Shown here piece after piece: positions 45,373-58,676 of a DNA stretch of 64,000 nt. The DNA comes from Emydura subglobosa (taxonomy: Eukaryota > Chordata > Testudines > Chelidae), in assembly GCA_007922225.1 (NCBI GenBank), contig ML679973.1, positions 3,166,033 to 3,230,032 of the forward strand. Direction: 5' to 3'. A program made the position numbers and the translations under genes. Positions within the stretch are counted from its first letter, which is position 1, and the number at the start of each line of letters is the position of its first letter. The notes under the pieces were generated by a model. The model saw nothing but the letters and a program-made list of their open reading frames with translations, did not search any database and was not told where the DNA came from.

Positions 45373-47780
45373 CTGTGATCTCAGGAGATAATTGTATAGA
45401 CAACGAAGCAGCTGTGGGAGAAGGGAGCAGCCCCAGATCAGTAGGAGAAAGTAATGTGCTTTCAGGTGTGGGAGGGGCCAAGGTCAGCTCATGCATGGCA
45501 GCGGCGAGTAGCAACCATATAGAGCAGAAGGGGGAGGAGTTATCCCCTGAATTTGGAGAGGCTGTTCATTTTGTCCATAGCCAGGGTTTTGCAGATGAGC
45601 AGAAAGTAGACCCCACGCTAGAAAGCATCCATGGGTACATCGTCGAGGGGACCCCAGTGAGTGGAAAGAGGGAAAGATTTTTTGACGAGGAAGAGAAATT
45701 GTATAGGGACACTCCCCTGGGGAAAGATAAAAGCCCTGGGGAACCTTACAAGCAACGGGTTGTGCCTGTCCAGCACTATGGGGAATTAATGTTGCTAGCA
45801 CATGATTTTGCTTTTGTTGGTCACTTCAGAGCACGGAGAACCTATGATAGGTTAAAGAAGAACTTTTTATTGTCTAGGGATACAGAATAATGTGGGAAAT
45901 TATTGCAGGTCTTGTGAATTATGTCAAAAGAGAAAGAGACCTGCAGGTTCTAAAAAGTCTCTCTATATCCCTTGCCAGTGATACATGAGGCATTTTATAA
46001 GGTAGCAATGGACATTGTGGGTCCTATGCTGTATCCTACTCAAAGGCAGAAAAAACATATTTTGGTGGTAGTGGATTTTGCCACTAGATACCCAAAGCAG
46101 TTGCTCTAACTAACATTAGCAGCTGATTCAGTAGCAAAAGTCCTTTTCACTATTTTTAAATCTCCCTAAAGAGTTTTCATCAGATTGTAAATCTAATTTC
46201 ATGTCCCAGCTATTCAAATTGTGTGGAGTGAAATAACTAAAGGCTGTTTCATATCACCCAGAGAAAAATGGTGTGGCGGTGAAGTTCAATGGGACACTGA
46301 AATCAATGTTGGTAACATATGTGAACAAAAGAGCCAGTGATTAGGGTGAAATGTTACCCTATATCAGGGGTCACCAACCTTTGGGAAGGGGTGTGCCAAG
46401 TCTTCCCCCCGCCCCTCTATCACATGCTGTGGGCCCAGCGCCCTGGCCAATGGCGTACGTGTGTCCAGTGCCCAGAGGCCACTATTTGTATCTGTGCCCC
46501 ACCCACGACGGCAGCAGTGGCAGGGAGTGGGGTCTACGGGCCTATTTCCTGCTCCTTTCTCCTCCCCCCTCCACTGAAGGGGTGGCAGGTGCATCGGCAG
46601 TGGTGTACCGAAGGGGCCATGCCCCCAGGCACCAGCCTAGGGGGGGTGCTGGCAGGGCTCTCCTCTGAGGAGCCGCCTCCCCGCTGACATCCCTGGCTGC
46701 TGCACCAACCCAGCCCCTCTGGCAGGGAGTGAGAGAGAGGGGGCAGATGCCCCCGTGCTGCCTGGTGGCGGGGGTGGAAAGGTGCCTGGTCCCTGTGTGC
46801 CCCAGGTCCCCGTAGCTCCCTTAATGCACCCAGCATGGTGGTGGAGGAGGGACCGGGAGGATGGGAGGCTGAGGAGCCGTGTTGGTGCGGCTGCCAGACA
46901 TGTCAGCAGGGGGTGACTCCTCCTCTGAGGGCCCAGCCGGTGCCCGGTGGCATAGCTCCCTCCCCTTGGTATGCCACTAGCCCTGGCCAGGAGCCGTTCC
47001 CAGCCCCAAGCAGTGCTGTCTGGTGGCTGCTCCTCACTCCCAGCCCTGTCCCTTCCCCCGCTCTGCCCCTCTCCCTGTCCCTGACGAGTGCTACTGAAAA
47101 TCATCTTGCGTGCCACATTTGGTATGTGTGCCATAGGTTTCCAACCACTGCCCTATATGTTATTTGCTTATAGGGAGGTTCCCTGAGAATCCACGGGGAC
47201 TTCTGGGAAGGGGACACTGAGGCAGAGGGGGAACCAGTTACTGAATAGGTACAATGATTTAGGAAGTAGTTAAAAAACATGATGGAGGTGGTTCAAACTA
47301 ACCTCAGGGACAGCCAATCCAAACAAAAAGGCATGGTATGATAAACATACTTGTAAATGCTCTTTTGAAGTAGGTGACTTGGCGTTGGTGCTTACCCTGT
47401 GAACAAATACAAAACTCAGAACTCATGGGAGAGACCATTTGTAGTGTTAGAAGAGGTCACTGAATGTACATATTGTGTTTAAAGACCTCACAGTAAAGCT
47501 TCACCATGGCTGGTGCACGTGAATAGGCTTCAGTCTTACCACAGTAGGGAAAGCCATGGTAAATATGATTTGTTTTGTTGAAGGGGAAACTACAGCATCA
47601 TGCCTCATTGCTTTGATGGCTGAATGCCAAAATGACTCATCACTTGACAGTATTGAAATAAACAGTGAGGTAGCCCTAACTGAAAAGGGAGGGGTATTGT
47701 CTGTGCTATAAACACACAAGTGTTTTCCAGGAAACCAGGAAGGACTCATGTGATGACCCATAGGATCATCACCGAGGGCT
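45373..47780 (+). pseudogene. Gypsy-2 integrase remnant, split by a hAT element
   Basis: The frame at 45375-45890 includes LLAHDFAFVGHFRARRTYDR (the His pair of the integrase zinc finger), then SCELCQKRKR near 45910 (the Cys pair). MDIVGPM near 46009 and VVVDFATRYP near 46066 continue the core. The hAT insertion at 46365-47150 follows; the sequence after it still reads integrase-like in pieces to about 47560. RT and RNase H, expected before it, are absent. Confidence 0.8.
46365..47150. mobile_element. hAT-type non-autonomous element with perfect 8-bp target duplication
   Basis: CAGGGGTCACCAACC at the left and GGTTTCCAACCACTG at the right are inverted ends with the CAGNG form of hAT elements. 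CCCTATAT flanks both sides exactly (46357-46364 and 47151-47158). The GC-rich 786-bp body includes GGCAGTGGTGTACCGAAGG near 46598, recalling the ends of the element at 15468. The open frames in it are not genes in my view. Confidence 0.9.
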
Positions 47781-47888
47781 CACAGCCTGCACTCAGCCAG
47801 ACATCCCATACCACTGGCAAGGTACAAGAGCAAATTCACACAGAAGTTCAAAATATGCTGCACATGGGGGGTGATTAAAGAATCTGAC

Positions 47889-48905
47889 AGTATGTTTGTT
47901 GTAGTGTCATGTGTATGGTTATGAGACTTTGCTGTGTAATCTTCCCAAATATGTGTCTCATGGCTTAAGACAGATCTATGCAAAACTCTACAGAGCTGGA
48001 GGGCCATTCACACCTCACTAAGACTTGTACAGATCAACCCAGCTCAGCATTCCAAGAGCAAATGATCAGCCCAGATGTCAACAAGTGAATCCACAAAGAA
48101 TCACAGTTCCAGAATTGAGAGTTCTTTCAACAAGAAAAGAACCACAGTGTCTCAGGACATGGAGAAAACCATGCATGGATACTATTTGTCACCTGATCCT
48201 GAAAGGGGAGGGGAAGAGGCAAAGGAGATAGTAAAAAGGGGGACATTTTGGCTGTGAGCTCTCTCTTCCACTCTCATCTATGGACAACGTCAAGAAATTG
48301 AAGAATTGACCACACGGGGAGGGCCTGGCTGGAGGTTGACCAGCCAGCCTTTGGTGAGAATCATCTAAGACTGTAAGGTTGCTGAAAGTGTTAAGCTTAG
48401 TTTAGAATGCGATTTGCCTTTTATTTACTTTTGATCAAATCTGACCTGCTTTCCTCTGACTTATAATCACATAAAATCTTTCTGTAGTTAATAAATTTGT
48501 TTGTTTATTTTACCTAAAACAGTGCATGTGGTTTAAGGTGTGTGGAAACACTATCTGAAGTAACAAGGCACGTGTATATTCATTTCTTTGATAAATTGAC
48601 AAATTGATTATGAGCTTGCATTATTCAGTGGGCATCACTGAACATTGTAAGACAAAAGTTCCTAGGGTTGCATCTGGGACTTGGGGAGTTTTCTGGGGTC
48701 ATTCTATTGCATGATCTCATGAGTGGCTGGCTAGAGGCACTCATTCACTGAGTTAGGAGCAACTTGCTTGCAGGAGGCTGTGCATAGGCTGACCCAGGAG
48801 TCAGGGAGCAAGTGCAACAGAGCAAGTGCAAGACGGGCTCCAGGAGTGAGGGATCGGGGGTGACACAGCGATTCACCAATCCAGATTGCAGAGGGGAACA
48901 TCACA
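47889..48905 (+). mobile_element. Solo LTR, copy 3, 5'-truncated
   Basis: It aligns with 14048-15156 from the ATGTTTSTTGWARTGTCAT block to the end at GGGAACATCACA. It carries AATAAA at 48490. The first roughly 150 bp of the LTR are missing, so no target duplication can be read. Confidence 0.85.
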
Positions 48906-48929
48906 ATGGTTTAGAAGTCCTTCCTTCAG

Positions 48930-50750
48930 TGATTAAAACACTTTTTGGTGTTGTTCTGTCCAGACAAAGTTGCTCTTAGTTATCTGATATAATGGCACTG
49001 TCCACTCTGTAAGTTCTTACAAATCTTTGGTGGAATTCGCAGAGGCCTACAAACCACTGTGCCACCTCCAAATTTGCAAAAACTTTTGAGTTCTTTCTAA
49101 CATTCAGTTTCTGGGATTGTAGTTCCAACTATATGTTGGACTATATGTCCCAGGAAGGTGATGGAAGTCCTAGCAAACAGACATTTGTGCCTGCAAGTTT
49201 AGAACCCAACTCCTTAAAATGTTTCAGAATCCTTCCCACTTCTACCTGAGGTTCTGCCCACATTTTGTGGAAACAAACAAAGTCATCTATATGTGAGGAT
49301 GCCTTCATCCAAATTGTCAAAACTTGGGTTAAATCATTTACTACCCTCTGAAATATCCCTGGTGCAGCCATAAGTCCGAAAGGCATTCTGCAGAATTGAA
49401 ACAGTCCACAACGTGTCAAAAAGGCAATTTTATCTCAGGTCTCAGGTGCCACTTTTATCTGATGATATCCAGATACCAAATCAAAACTAGTACATTAGTT
49501 TGCTCCTGACATTTTATCCAGGGTATCTGCTATGTGGAGAAGTGGCTAACTACTCGGAGCTGTGAATTAAATCTCCTGTGGTCAATGCATATTCTCAAGT
49601 CTCCATTGGGCTTTTTCACAAGTACAATTGGGGATGCAGAAAGAGATGCAGATTGCTCAATCAGGCCATTCTCCAGTTTCCTATTTAGCTTTTCTTTCCA
49701 TACCTGATACCACAGGTGAATCCAACATGAGGGGATGACTCATAGGAACACTCCCTGGTTTAAGCAAAATCTGATGTTGCACCCTATCACATCTCCCAAG
49801 TGCTTCATTATTCTTGGGGAACACACTAGCATATTATAAGCATCACTGTTCTAATTTCTTCCTTTTATGGCCTTCCACAACTACTTCTGTAAAGTCAACC
49901 CTTAGCTGTTTTACTGGTTAGGCTGTTTCCCAGCTCTTGATCTTTGCCCCTATGAAGGGCTTTGAGACACCAGCCGTTCTGAGACACCAGGGGCTTTGAA
50001 ACACTGTTCCCGTGGTCTGATTTTTCATGAGCTGTACTTCCTGATCAGTCACACTAATTGCTTTTACCCAGAACTCACTTTTTGGTCCAGCTTGAAACAG
50101 AGCTCTGCTGAACAGCAATCCTGATTGGATATTGTAGCTTCAAACACTCCTATAGCTTCACTGCAGCAATTCTATATCTTTATGGGTATTGTTGCCTGAT
50201 GATCTGGCTTCACCACAACTTTATTCTGTGCCATCAGAGAGAGTAGTTCTTTCTGTCATCCTCTAAGGCACCAAGAGTTACCCTCTAATGTCCACATTTC
50301 CTCCTACCCACTTAAAGCAGAGGTATCTGAATATTGTCCTGGGACAAGGGCATTCTATTAACTCCCCACCAGTTTTTCTGATTTCCTCAGATGAAATCCA
50401 CTCCCAATACAAAGCATTTGATATAATAGTCATCACAATAAATGTTAATTTAGTATGCAGAGACCCCAAGTTCAGTAGGGGCTGTATTTCTTTTATTATC
50501 TGTGGTGAATGATGATTAACTTTAACTCCTTCAATATAAATTTTCTTCCTTTTAGCACTGGATGTTCACTATTGCCACCACTTGTGCTGCTGAATCCTCC
50601 CCATCCAATGCAGCTTCAGAGATGATCCTGCCACATGTAGCCCTCATTCAAAAGTGCCTGCTACTCCTTCTTGACATTATGTGGTAATTTGTCCATAAAC
50701 TTTGACATTGTGTCCCAATTAGAAAAATGTTAGTAAGTGAAAAGAGCTGG
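48930..50750 (-). pseudogene. Gypsy-3 reverse transcriptase remnant, antisense to the other gypsies
   Basis: On the minus strand, FDLVSGYHQIKVAPE lies near 49480 and CRMPFGLMAAPGIFQRVVND at about 49335-49395, both hallmark Ty3/gypsy RT motifs. The active-site line reads SHIDDFVCF, with His where Tyr is usual. A protease-to-RT linker of uncertain reading extends to about 50750. Many stops. Confidence 0.82.
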
Positions 50751-50759
50751 ACAGTTTGC

Positions 50760-52790
50760 AGTTCTTAAATGCCAACCTAAGGAGGAATACACCTTTCTCC
50801 CAAATAAATCTAGTTTCCTTGCATCTTTATCTTTCAAAGTAGATTTAAACTGGCCTTGTCTTCGCTTCTCATTTACAGCCATCACTACCAACATTCCTGG
50901 GGGATTAGGTGTGAATAAAAATACTCAAGACCCTGGGAAGGAACTTGGTGTATCTCTTTTCCATTCTTTTGGCAGTAGGTGGCAGAGAGGAAGATGTTTG
51001 CCAAAGGTTCTGCTCAGTCACTCTAAGATGGCTTCATTAATAGTGTCCATCTGTTTTGATTCCTGCAGAACCTCCCTACCAGATGGGCCAAGTATTGGAG
51101 GTGCAAGTTCCACTGCTTGCTTGGTACCTGGATTGGTACCAGGATCCGTACCAGGAAGAATCTGGTGCCTTGACAGACACTTAACGGTACGGGGTCTAAG
51201 AGATGAGGACCTAAAGTCTAGAGGGATACCCTAAGGAGTCCAAAAAAACAATTGCTGGATATGAAACCAGGGATGAAATCCTAAGGCATTCTGTCACTGG
51301 ACCTGCTCCTGAGAGAATGCCAGTGCCATGAGCTCAATCTACATAAGGATTAATGTAGGGAAACCTGAGACCTTTTGTAATGTGTAAGATCCCACTTCTA
51401 ACTCTAAGGTGGAGAAGTATAATCTGAAGGCTTAGGCTGGATGGTGTAATAGGAGACCGGGATCTGGATTGATGAGAAGTAGGTGGTACCACAGGAAGCA
51501 TCGGCAGCTTTCCTGATGATGGTATTGTTCATCTGCTCTGCTGAACAGCAGAGCTTTTGGCTACTGTTGTAACTGAAAACTATGGAAATCCCGATAGTGC
51601 TGAGTGACAAGGATGATAGAGGTACCGAAGGTTGCATCTTGGGAAGGCTGGAATCTCAATGTCTTGCAGCAAAGATAAGTCTGGAACTGAGAGGCAAAGG
51701 ACATCCCTGACCACCACATATGCCTCAGACATTGTCAATACTGAGAAGATAGGATGCACTGAAGTATGCACCAAAGACGAAGTTGATGTTGCAAAAGGTC
51801 CCAGCAATGGAGTCGATCTTGACAGTACTGAAGGTGGTGCCAGAGTCAATGACTCTACATTGCTAATTGAAGTATTCAGTACCCAGGACCATCTAGCCAA
51901 TACTGTGCTCTAACCTTAGTAACCGCTTTTCTTCCATGAGATGCTGTTGGAGACCTTGCCCTCATGGATGAAGAGAATTTCTTCTCACTAGAAGAGTGCA
52001 AAGCATCTGATTTCTTCTACCATTTGTGTGGTACGGGAGAAAGAAAATGGCATCTTCTCTTTGGCTCCCTCTGATGAGGGATACTGCCTTGGCGGTGCAC
52101 CCCTAGGCAGAGTAGAGTCTGAATCACTGTGTACTGAGTGGCTGGGTTCCAAGTGGGGTGCAGAGCAGCTTCCAGATGGAGCCCTATATTCCTAGACTTC
52201 TTAGTTCTGGTCTTAAACCCCCTGCAGATAGGGCACCTATGCTTAAGATGTCCATCTCCCAAAAACACTTTAAACAATGTGAGTGAGGATTGTTGAATGG
52301 AATAGACTTGCTACAGCCAGAACAGCGCTTACACCCTGGAGACTTAGACATGTCCCAGTACTTAGCTTGAAAAGCTCCAAACAAAACAAAAGTCTAGCAA
52401 ATACTTGTCAAAAACAAGTACCACCAACTATAGTTACATTAAACTAACCTAATCTAACTAACTATATACAACAGTAACCTTTAGGGCAAAAGTTCTCTTT
52501 TAAGAGAAAGGGAAAGGAGTGTGACAAGCATGCACATTCCAATTACTGATCATGGGTGATGAGAAAGAACTGAGAGGGATCGGGGCAGCTCCATCCTTTA
52601 TACCTTCGGTTGGCAGCACAAGTTTGAGGAGGGTGCATGAGCCACCCTGACGGGCATTGCTACAGGAAAAATATCTCTGGCTTTGGTGCACTGGGTGTGC
52701 ACATACCTGAAGTGGAATGGACATGTCCAACACATCACAAAGAAGAATGAAGGATATATAAATCCCATAGAACTTGGATTGATAACAATC
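50760..52790 (-). pseudogene. Second DIRS fragment: gag and right terminal region
   Basis: The minus frame at 52184-52384 reads CKRCSGCSKSIPFNNPHSHC, a cysteine-rich motif like that of DIRS first ORFs. CTACAGGAAAAATATCTCTG (52660 region) and GGTGCACTGGGTGTGCACAT (52685 region) match the style of the DIRS terminal repeat at 19440-19500. The left limit near 50760 is where gypsy-3 text ends; RT and recombinase are absent. Confidence 0.6.
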
Positions 52791-54639
52791 GCAGAAAATT
52801 ATGTAGTACATCCAAATTGTGCCTAAATTTTACTTTAGCCATACTAATCTTCTTTCAAATTATCTTTTGAAATAAAGTATTTTTAGATACCTTCTAGTGT
52901 GAAAGAAAAATCATGGCTTGCCTGCTAATTTATTTCTATAATATATATCTGGCAACCCTCTACTATTGTATTGTATTACTTCTGCTGAGAAAATATGAAG
53001 GCAGTTCATAGCTGTCATTCATGGAAACTGGTCCCCCATTTCCTGTGGCTGCAGACAAAACTTTTCATAGCATAACTGAATTACTGAAAACAACCAAGGA
53101 AAAACTAAACAGTCATCAAATTAAACTCTTATTTGTTTAATGATATTCCCCTCATTTCTGTATTTTCTCTCTCTAAATACATTTCATAAGAAGAGTCAGA
53201 CAGACAAATCAAGTAGAAAATCAATTAGCATGTAAGTAATTCTCTCTCTCTTCTAAACTAGTATGTCTGGTAATCCTCCACAACTGAGAAATAACCAGTG
53301 GTGACGCATTTCCTATAGAATGAGGGCAGAGAAGTAAGATAATGGAATAGGAGAAAAAGAAGAATTAAAATGATCCGTCTCCTGGCCTCTATTGAAGAGA
53401 AGAATTAAATTAGTGCTCTATGAAAGCATACAACACCATTCATTTGAATGATATATTTGCCAACGCTGTGATATTACATTTTCAGTTTTTGGAGAAGATG
53501 TGTAGACTAGCCTACTTAGGTACCCTGCAGTTTCCTTCCAGTATAGCTAAATCTTTTTTGGCTCAGAATCTGTCAGAGACATGGAAGAGTGGGCTTGCAG
53601 ATTCTGGAGAGGAATCAGACTACTGGGCTTGTAAACCTCCATTATGCAGTTTATCCATCCGATGATAGTGAGTGAAGCAGCTTTCTTTTCATGATGACAT
53701 GTATTATAGGTAACAAATAGGAACTCAGATGTTCTGTATTAAGGATTTGGGCAGAAAGATGATAGAACAATGTCCTAAGGCCTGTGAAATCTTGTTGGCA
53801 GTTTGCAATGATTCTTGTTTAAATATTTGACAAAAATGCAGCTTTATTGGATTGAAAAATAAAGAGACATTATGTTTAGCATCAAGTATTTCACCCATCT
53901 ATGCCTGGAAACAGTATTGTATTAATATTCCAGGTGGAAATTCTCTCAACCCTATTAGGTCAAATTATTTTTATAGATGTGAAAAAACTCACTACGTGAG
54001 GATGGATAGTTCATATGTGATTTGTGGTATATAAATTTAGGACTGATACCTCCAACTTTAAGAATTGAGGCCAAAATCCAAGCTGTGCTACTGGAATTCT
54101 AGACTATCTGTTATTCTTGCCTAATCAGATCCATGCAGGACTCTGCACCCCAATAAATGTGAGGAGACATCCTATTCAGAAAGCATGTAAATTGGATAGG
54201 AGACACACTGTCTCTCTCTCTGGAAATGGCAGCACTACCTGCCAATTCTGGCAAGGAGTGGCTCCTGGCTGAGTTAGTCCATAGCCTCAGCTTCCATGGA
54301 TAGTGAGGGGCTGGGGTGGAGTTTATATGACCAGAATATTGGGAGTATTGGGAGAGGGGAGCCATACCAGTAGTTTAGAAGATGTGGTGTAGGCGTGGTA
54401 GTGGACAGCAAGTAGTGAGTGAGGTAGCAAGACCAGGCTGATACAGAGGACAGCTGGTAGGATGGGAGCAGTGGTTGCAGCATCAGCAGCAAGTAGAGTC
54501 AGGGATCCAGCAGTGGAAAGTGAGCAGAGGAGCCCCAGAGAGGTGCTGCTGGAGTAGGAGTCCCTCCCCACTTCATCATGCTGGATGATTTAACTGGAGG
54601 TGAGAGTTGTGGCCATTCCAGCTGAATATCAACTGCTAA

Positions 54640-55250
54640 TAATTGGGTGAGGCATGATTTCTCTTTACAAAAGCTGTATTAACTCTTCCCCAACACATCG
54701 TGTTCATCTACACATCTGATCATTCTGTTCTTTACTATGGTTTCATCCTATTCGCCTGGCACTGAAGTGAGGCTTAGCAGTCTGCAATTGCCAGGATCGC
54801 CTCTGAAGCCTTTTTAAAAAAACTGATATTACATTAATATATTCCTACTGCTATGCTCTTATTATTCAAGCATGGAATTTCTATCCATAGATATTCGATG
54901 GTACAGTTTGATTCATTTTAGATTTTTACTATATTTGACTCTATGCTTTGTTTCACATATAGTGCCACTCCACCACCAGCATGATCTATTCTATCATTCC
55001 TATATATTTTGTACTCTATTATTACCATGCTTCATTGATAATCATCAGTCCACCAAGTTTATATGATGCTGATTCTATCAATACCCTCATTTAATACCAG
55101 GTATTCACATTCACCCATCTAAATATTTAGATGTCTTGCATTTGTAGACAAGCTTTTATAAAATTTGTCAATCTTTAGCTGTCTGCCTTCATGTGATGTA
55201 ATTGAATGGGACTCTTTTTCATTTGACTGTCAAATACTACCATTACAAAT
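54640..55250 (-). mobile_element. CR1 fragment: RT start and endonuclease
   Basis: On the minus strand, the 54880-55230 part decodes to an endonuclease-like run with HAGGGVALYVKQSIES. 54680-54820 decodes to a degraded RT entry segment. The region between endonuclease and RT appears deleted. Confidence 0.6.
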
Positions 55251-56616
55251 AGCTCACAAAAAAAAAAAACAACCCACAATCAACCATATCCTGGTCCAAT
55301 GTTCCTACTTTGGGTTGTTACAGTGCATAATGCAGCTCTAAAGACAGCAGATCTGAGTTCTCAACACTTTAAAAAATAATGCCACTTATTTATTTAGTTG
55401 AATATAGACTTGCTGTTAGAAGCCTAAGTTTAGGCACACATTTTTTAAATTCTTGGTTTTAATAACATTTTAGGACATCTCTATTAAATCTTCTCTGATT
55501 GCTGGGAAACTTCCACTTATTGAGGTTAGTGTCTTACTATCTCATCAGGAAGAATCACCAACCCTTTCTGGAGGTCTCTGAAGAGGTAATTTCTCATTGG
55601 CTTGACTGGCTCAGCCTGGAGGTCAACAATCAGCTACCTTTAACAGAGTAGTGGCTTCAAATTCTGCTCGAAAAAGCATCTCCTAAATGTCCTAGTCAGA
55701 TTTAATGGATTCTTATTTGGATAACTCATCCTTTTCATGGGACAAATTTCAGAGGCAAAAAGGGAAGGCTACACTAAAGTATGTTTCTTTGTTTTTTTCA
55801 GTAGCTTTGATCTTAAGTATCATCCTGCTAAGAGGGAAATAAGAAAGAGTCAAAGGTCCTGACTGGGGAAATTTTTCTTTTGCCAAGGACTAAAATTCCT
55901 TTTATTTAATGGAGGGTAAACCTTTATTCAAAGCACGAAGGTCAGGAGAATGAATGGAGAGAGGGAGCCAGTAGGGCTAGATCTAAAACCAAAAGCTTCT
56001 GATGGGATGGAGGAGGGCTCTCAAGCATGATGCAGAGCTATCTGAGCTGGAGAAAAGGTAATGCAGAAGGAGGAAACGTCCACAGTAACATGAGCTCTGA
56101 AACTGACTGGTTGTCTAAGGAATCAGAGTCAGGGGCTGGACTTGTGGGGTACCTGTCTTCCATAATTGACAGCTCTTTGCTGTCTTCATCTCTGTTCACA
56201 AATAGCAGCAAGCTCCAATTATGGAATATTGCCATCAATATTCTTGTCAAAGAAAATAGATATACTTCACAACTATGCCCATGTAATGTATACTTGGACA
56301 AATCCTGAAGTCCTTACACAGTTTTCATTCATTTTTTCTCAGGAAAAACTACCACTCAGTCAACAGTAGCTTTGCTTGAATGACGACTTCAAAATATAAT
56401 ATATTGTTTATACCATAATATTCTTCTCAATACAAAAGTAGAAAGGGAATTACAGTACTTTCCAAAGGTTTTCCAAGGCAATAGTTTAGAGTGACCTCAG
56501 GATTGTATAACAGAGGCAGGTAATTAAGTAGTGAATGAGTGAAAAGGAAAAACTGCTAAGGTCAGGGAGAGCTATGAAATATTAAAGTATTTTACATAAT
56601 TAGTTACTGTACTCAC

Positions 56617-56680
56617 TTTCCCCTCATCTCTTGGGCTATCACTTAGGTGTACAACTGGGCCAGGGTGAGTCTTTGTGGAT
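56617..56680 (-). CDS. STXBP5L: STXBP5L internal exon, WD40 region
   Basis: This 64-nt exon supplies the last base of the split Leu codon from the preceding exon and then 21 whole codons, STKTHPGPVVHLSDSPRDEG followed by Lys. It ends in phase 0 at AAA|GTGAGT, and its acceptor is TTGCAG. The text matches the tomosyn segment between two blades of the first propeller. STXBP5 has KSHPGPVVHISDNP here (recalled from memory), so THPGPVVHLSDSP supports the STXBP5L paralogue. The intron upstream in the gene is about 6.4 kb and the one downstream about 19.9 kb. Confidence 0.93.
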
Positions 56681-57006
56681 CTGCAAAACAAAATCAATTC
56701 AAAACTGTGTAAACTCTTTCAATAAAAAAGGAGAATATTTATGTTATTTATGTTAGGATTAAAGATAAGGCAACCCGAAACAGTATGAAAGTCATTCTGA
56801 AAATCCCCATGGAGGAGATTTGCACATAATCAACAACAAAAGACCTTACCCATTCCTAGTTAGAATCATGTATTGTACTATAAATTCCAATAATATCTTT
56901 CTCAGTTATCCTTTCTAACACATGGTAAGTTTGAATCCCAGGAACAATTTAGATAAATGTGTGTAACAGCCATTAAAAAAACCCCTATTTTTTAATATTA
57001 AATCAT

Positions 57007-57012
<6 letters not shown>

Positions 57013-57042
<30 letters not shown>
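57013..57042. repeat. (TA)n microsatellite
   Basis: About 15 uninterrupted TA units. Confidence 0.95.
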
Positions 57043-57045
<3 letters not shown>

Positions 57046-58380
57046 GGATATAAATTGTTATATGAGCTATACTTATATACTATATTATGTCTAATTACAT
57101 TGTCTTTATCAAGCAAGCATGCTCCTTTTTCTCTATAAGTGATACATATTGTCTTTTAATACAAGTCTTCTTTTCTCTTATGTTTCTTGAAAGTGAATAT
57201 CCTTATATCACTTTGCACAGACAATCATTTCCTCATCTGTTATTAAGGTCATCTAGATAAATAATTATGCTCTTACTAGTTAAAGTTGTTGGGTTTCTTA
57301 ATGGCAAATGTATTTTATCCTGTTTGACAAACTGAAGCCACATTTCTAAACATTTATTTTTGTCTTCCTTACTGGGTTTTCACTTGATGAGAAAAAATTT
57401 CCATAAGTATTGTCTACCTAATTTTATACACAATGCAGTTGAAGCTGGAAGAGAAGTCTGCTTCCGGTGACTTGCTAATAACCTTCTAGCTGCCATTTGG
57501 TACCCAATATTAACTACTGGATGCCACCCAAAATGATCTTGGGATTACTGTGGAATGTACAGTGATCCAATAATCTTGTACTTCGATGCAAGGCTGCCGC
57601 AGATGAAAGAAACTACTGTTCTCTCTCCATACTTCCTACAATATGCTTCATTATTAGTTTGAGTAATGCAATAACAGTACTACAAACAGAATTAATTGGG
57701 CCTGGGGTCCATATTATTTGCAAACTTTCTGGATAACGTCTTTTATTTAGATCTTACTCCTTGGCCTTCCCTATCAGTTAGTGCTGACTCCTTAGATTTT
57801 TTTTCCCTTCTCTTTCAATGGTCTCCTACTAGTAGGTCTAGCCAGATGCTGGAAACTTGCATCTGGTGCATTGTCTGCATCTTCTCTTGGAGATTCAGAG
57901 ACATCATGTTTTGTCCAGCCAAGAGTTTTAAATATCTTTGGACCTTGGCTAAGATCTCTGATGATGAAGTTCTGGTTTTGATTATTCAAAAGTGCTTTAA
58001 ATGGAAACCTCCACTACCTCATGTCACATTTTCCTAACTCCTCTAATTTCCCACTTCCCTTCTATTTCAGCATGATAGTTTATAGATCCTGAAAGATTTG
58101 TATCTTGAGACTGTGTAACAAAAAGTTCTTTTTGTTTTTTTAGATTGTTATGCAATATATTTTCCTGGCAATATCATCTTTTTACTATCATGTTTCTAGC
58201 TTAGTCTCCAGTTTCAGATGATGAAAAATAGGCTCTCTGTACACTATTACATTTTACGATGACGCCAAACATGATAATTCTTTCACTACTCTGTGTACCA
58301 GGTTTATAGGATTCCATTTAATCAGATTCTCTTTTCTTTTAAAATTAATATAAATATTGCTTAATTATTTATATTATTCG

Positions 58381-58676
58381 GGGCTTGTCTACACGGAGAC
58401 ATCCAGGAACATTAATCGGAATTAACTAAAGGTATGAATTTGAAGTGGATTAGTTATCCCTGGGTGAACACCCTCATTCAGAATTAAAGTGCCCTAAATT
58501 TGGTTTATTTTAATTCACTTCCAAAGTGAATTTAAACTAAACTTAATTAAGGCCACTTTGATTCTGAACAAGAGCATTCACACAGGGATTTAATGTGGTT
58601 TAACTAATCCACTTCAAAATCACAATTTTAGTTCATTCAGATTAATTTTCCTGGATGTCCCCATGTAGAAAAGATG
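58381..58676. mobile_element. MITE, second copy of the 31865 family
   Basis: GGGCTTGTCTACACGGAGAC starts it and CTGGATGTCCCCATGTAGAA lies at its right end, inverted copies. The interior follows the 31865 copy in order. The outermost bases on the right have decayed. Confidence 0.65.

Larger units (their letters stand above)
36669..56616 (-). other. STXBP5L intron, 19.9 kb, repeat-dense
   Basis: Largest intron. It holds CR1 and older LINE fragments, two adjacent gypsy fossils, a hAT insertion, a solo LTR, a third gypsy fragment and a DIRS gag fragment. The stretches 38500-39450, 52850-54600 and 55260-56600 show nothing I can name. Confidence 0.75.

Noticed and set aside
45375..45890. 171-codon frame as a host gene
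   Set aside because: Its second half is a gypsy integrase zinc-finger region and its start abuts a CR1 insertion; it is a retroelement fragment.
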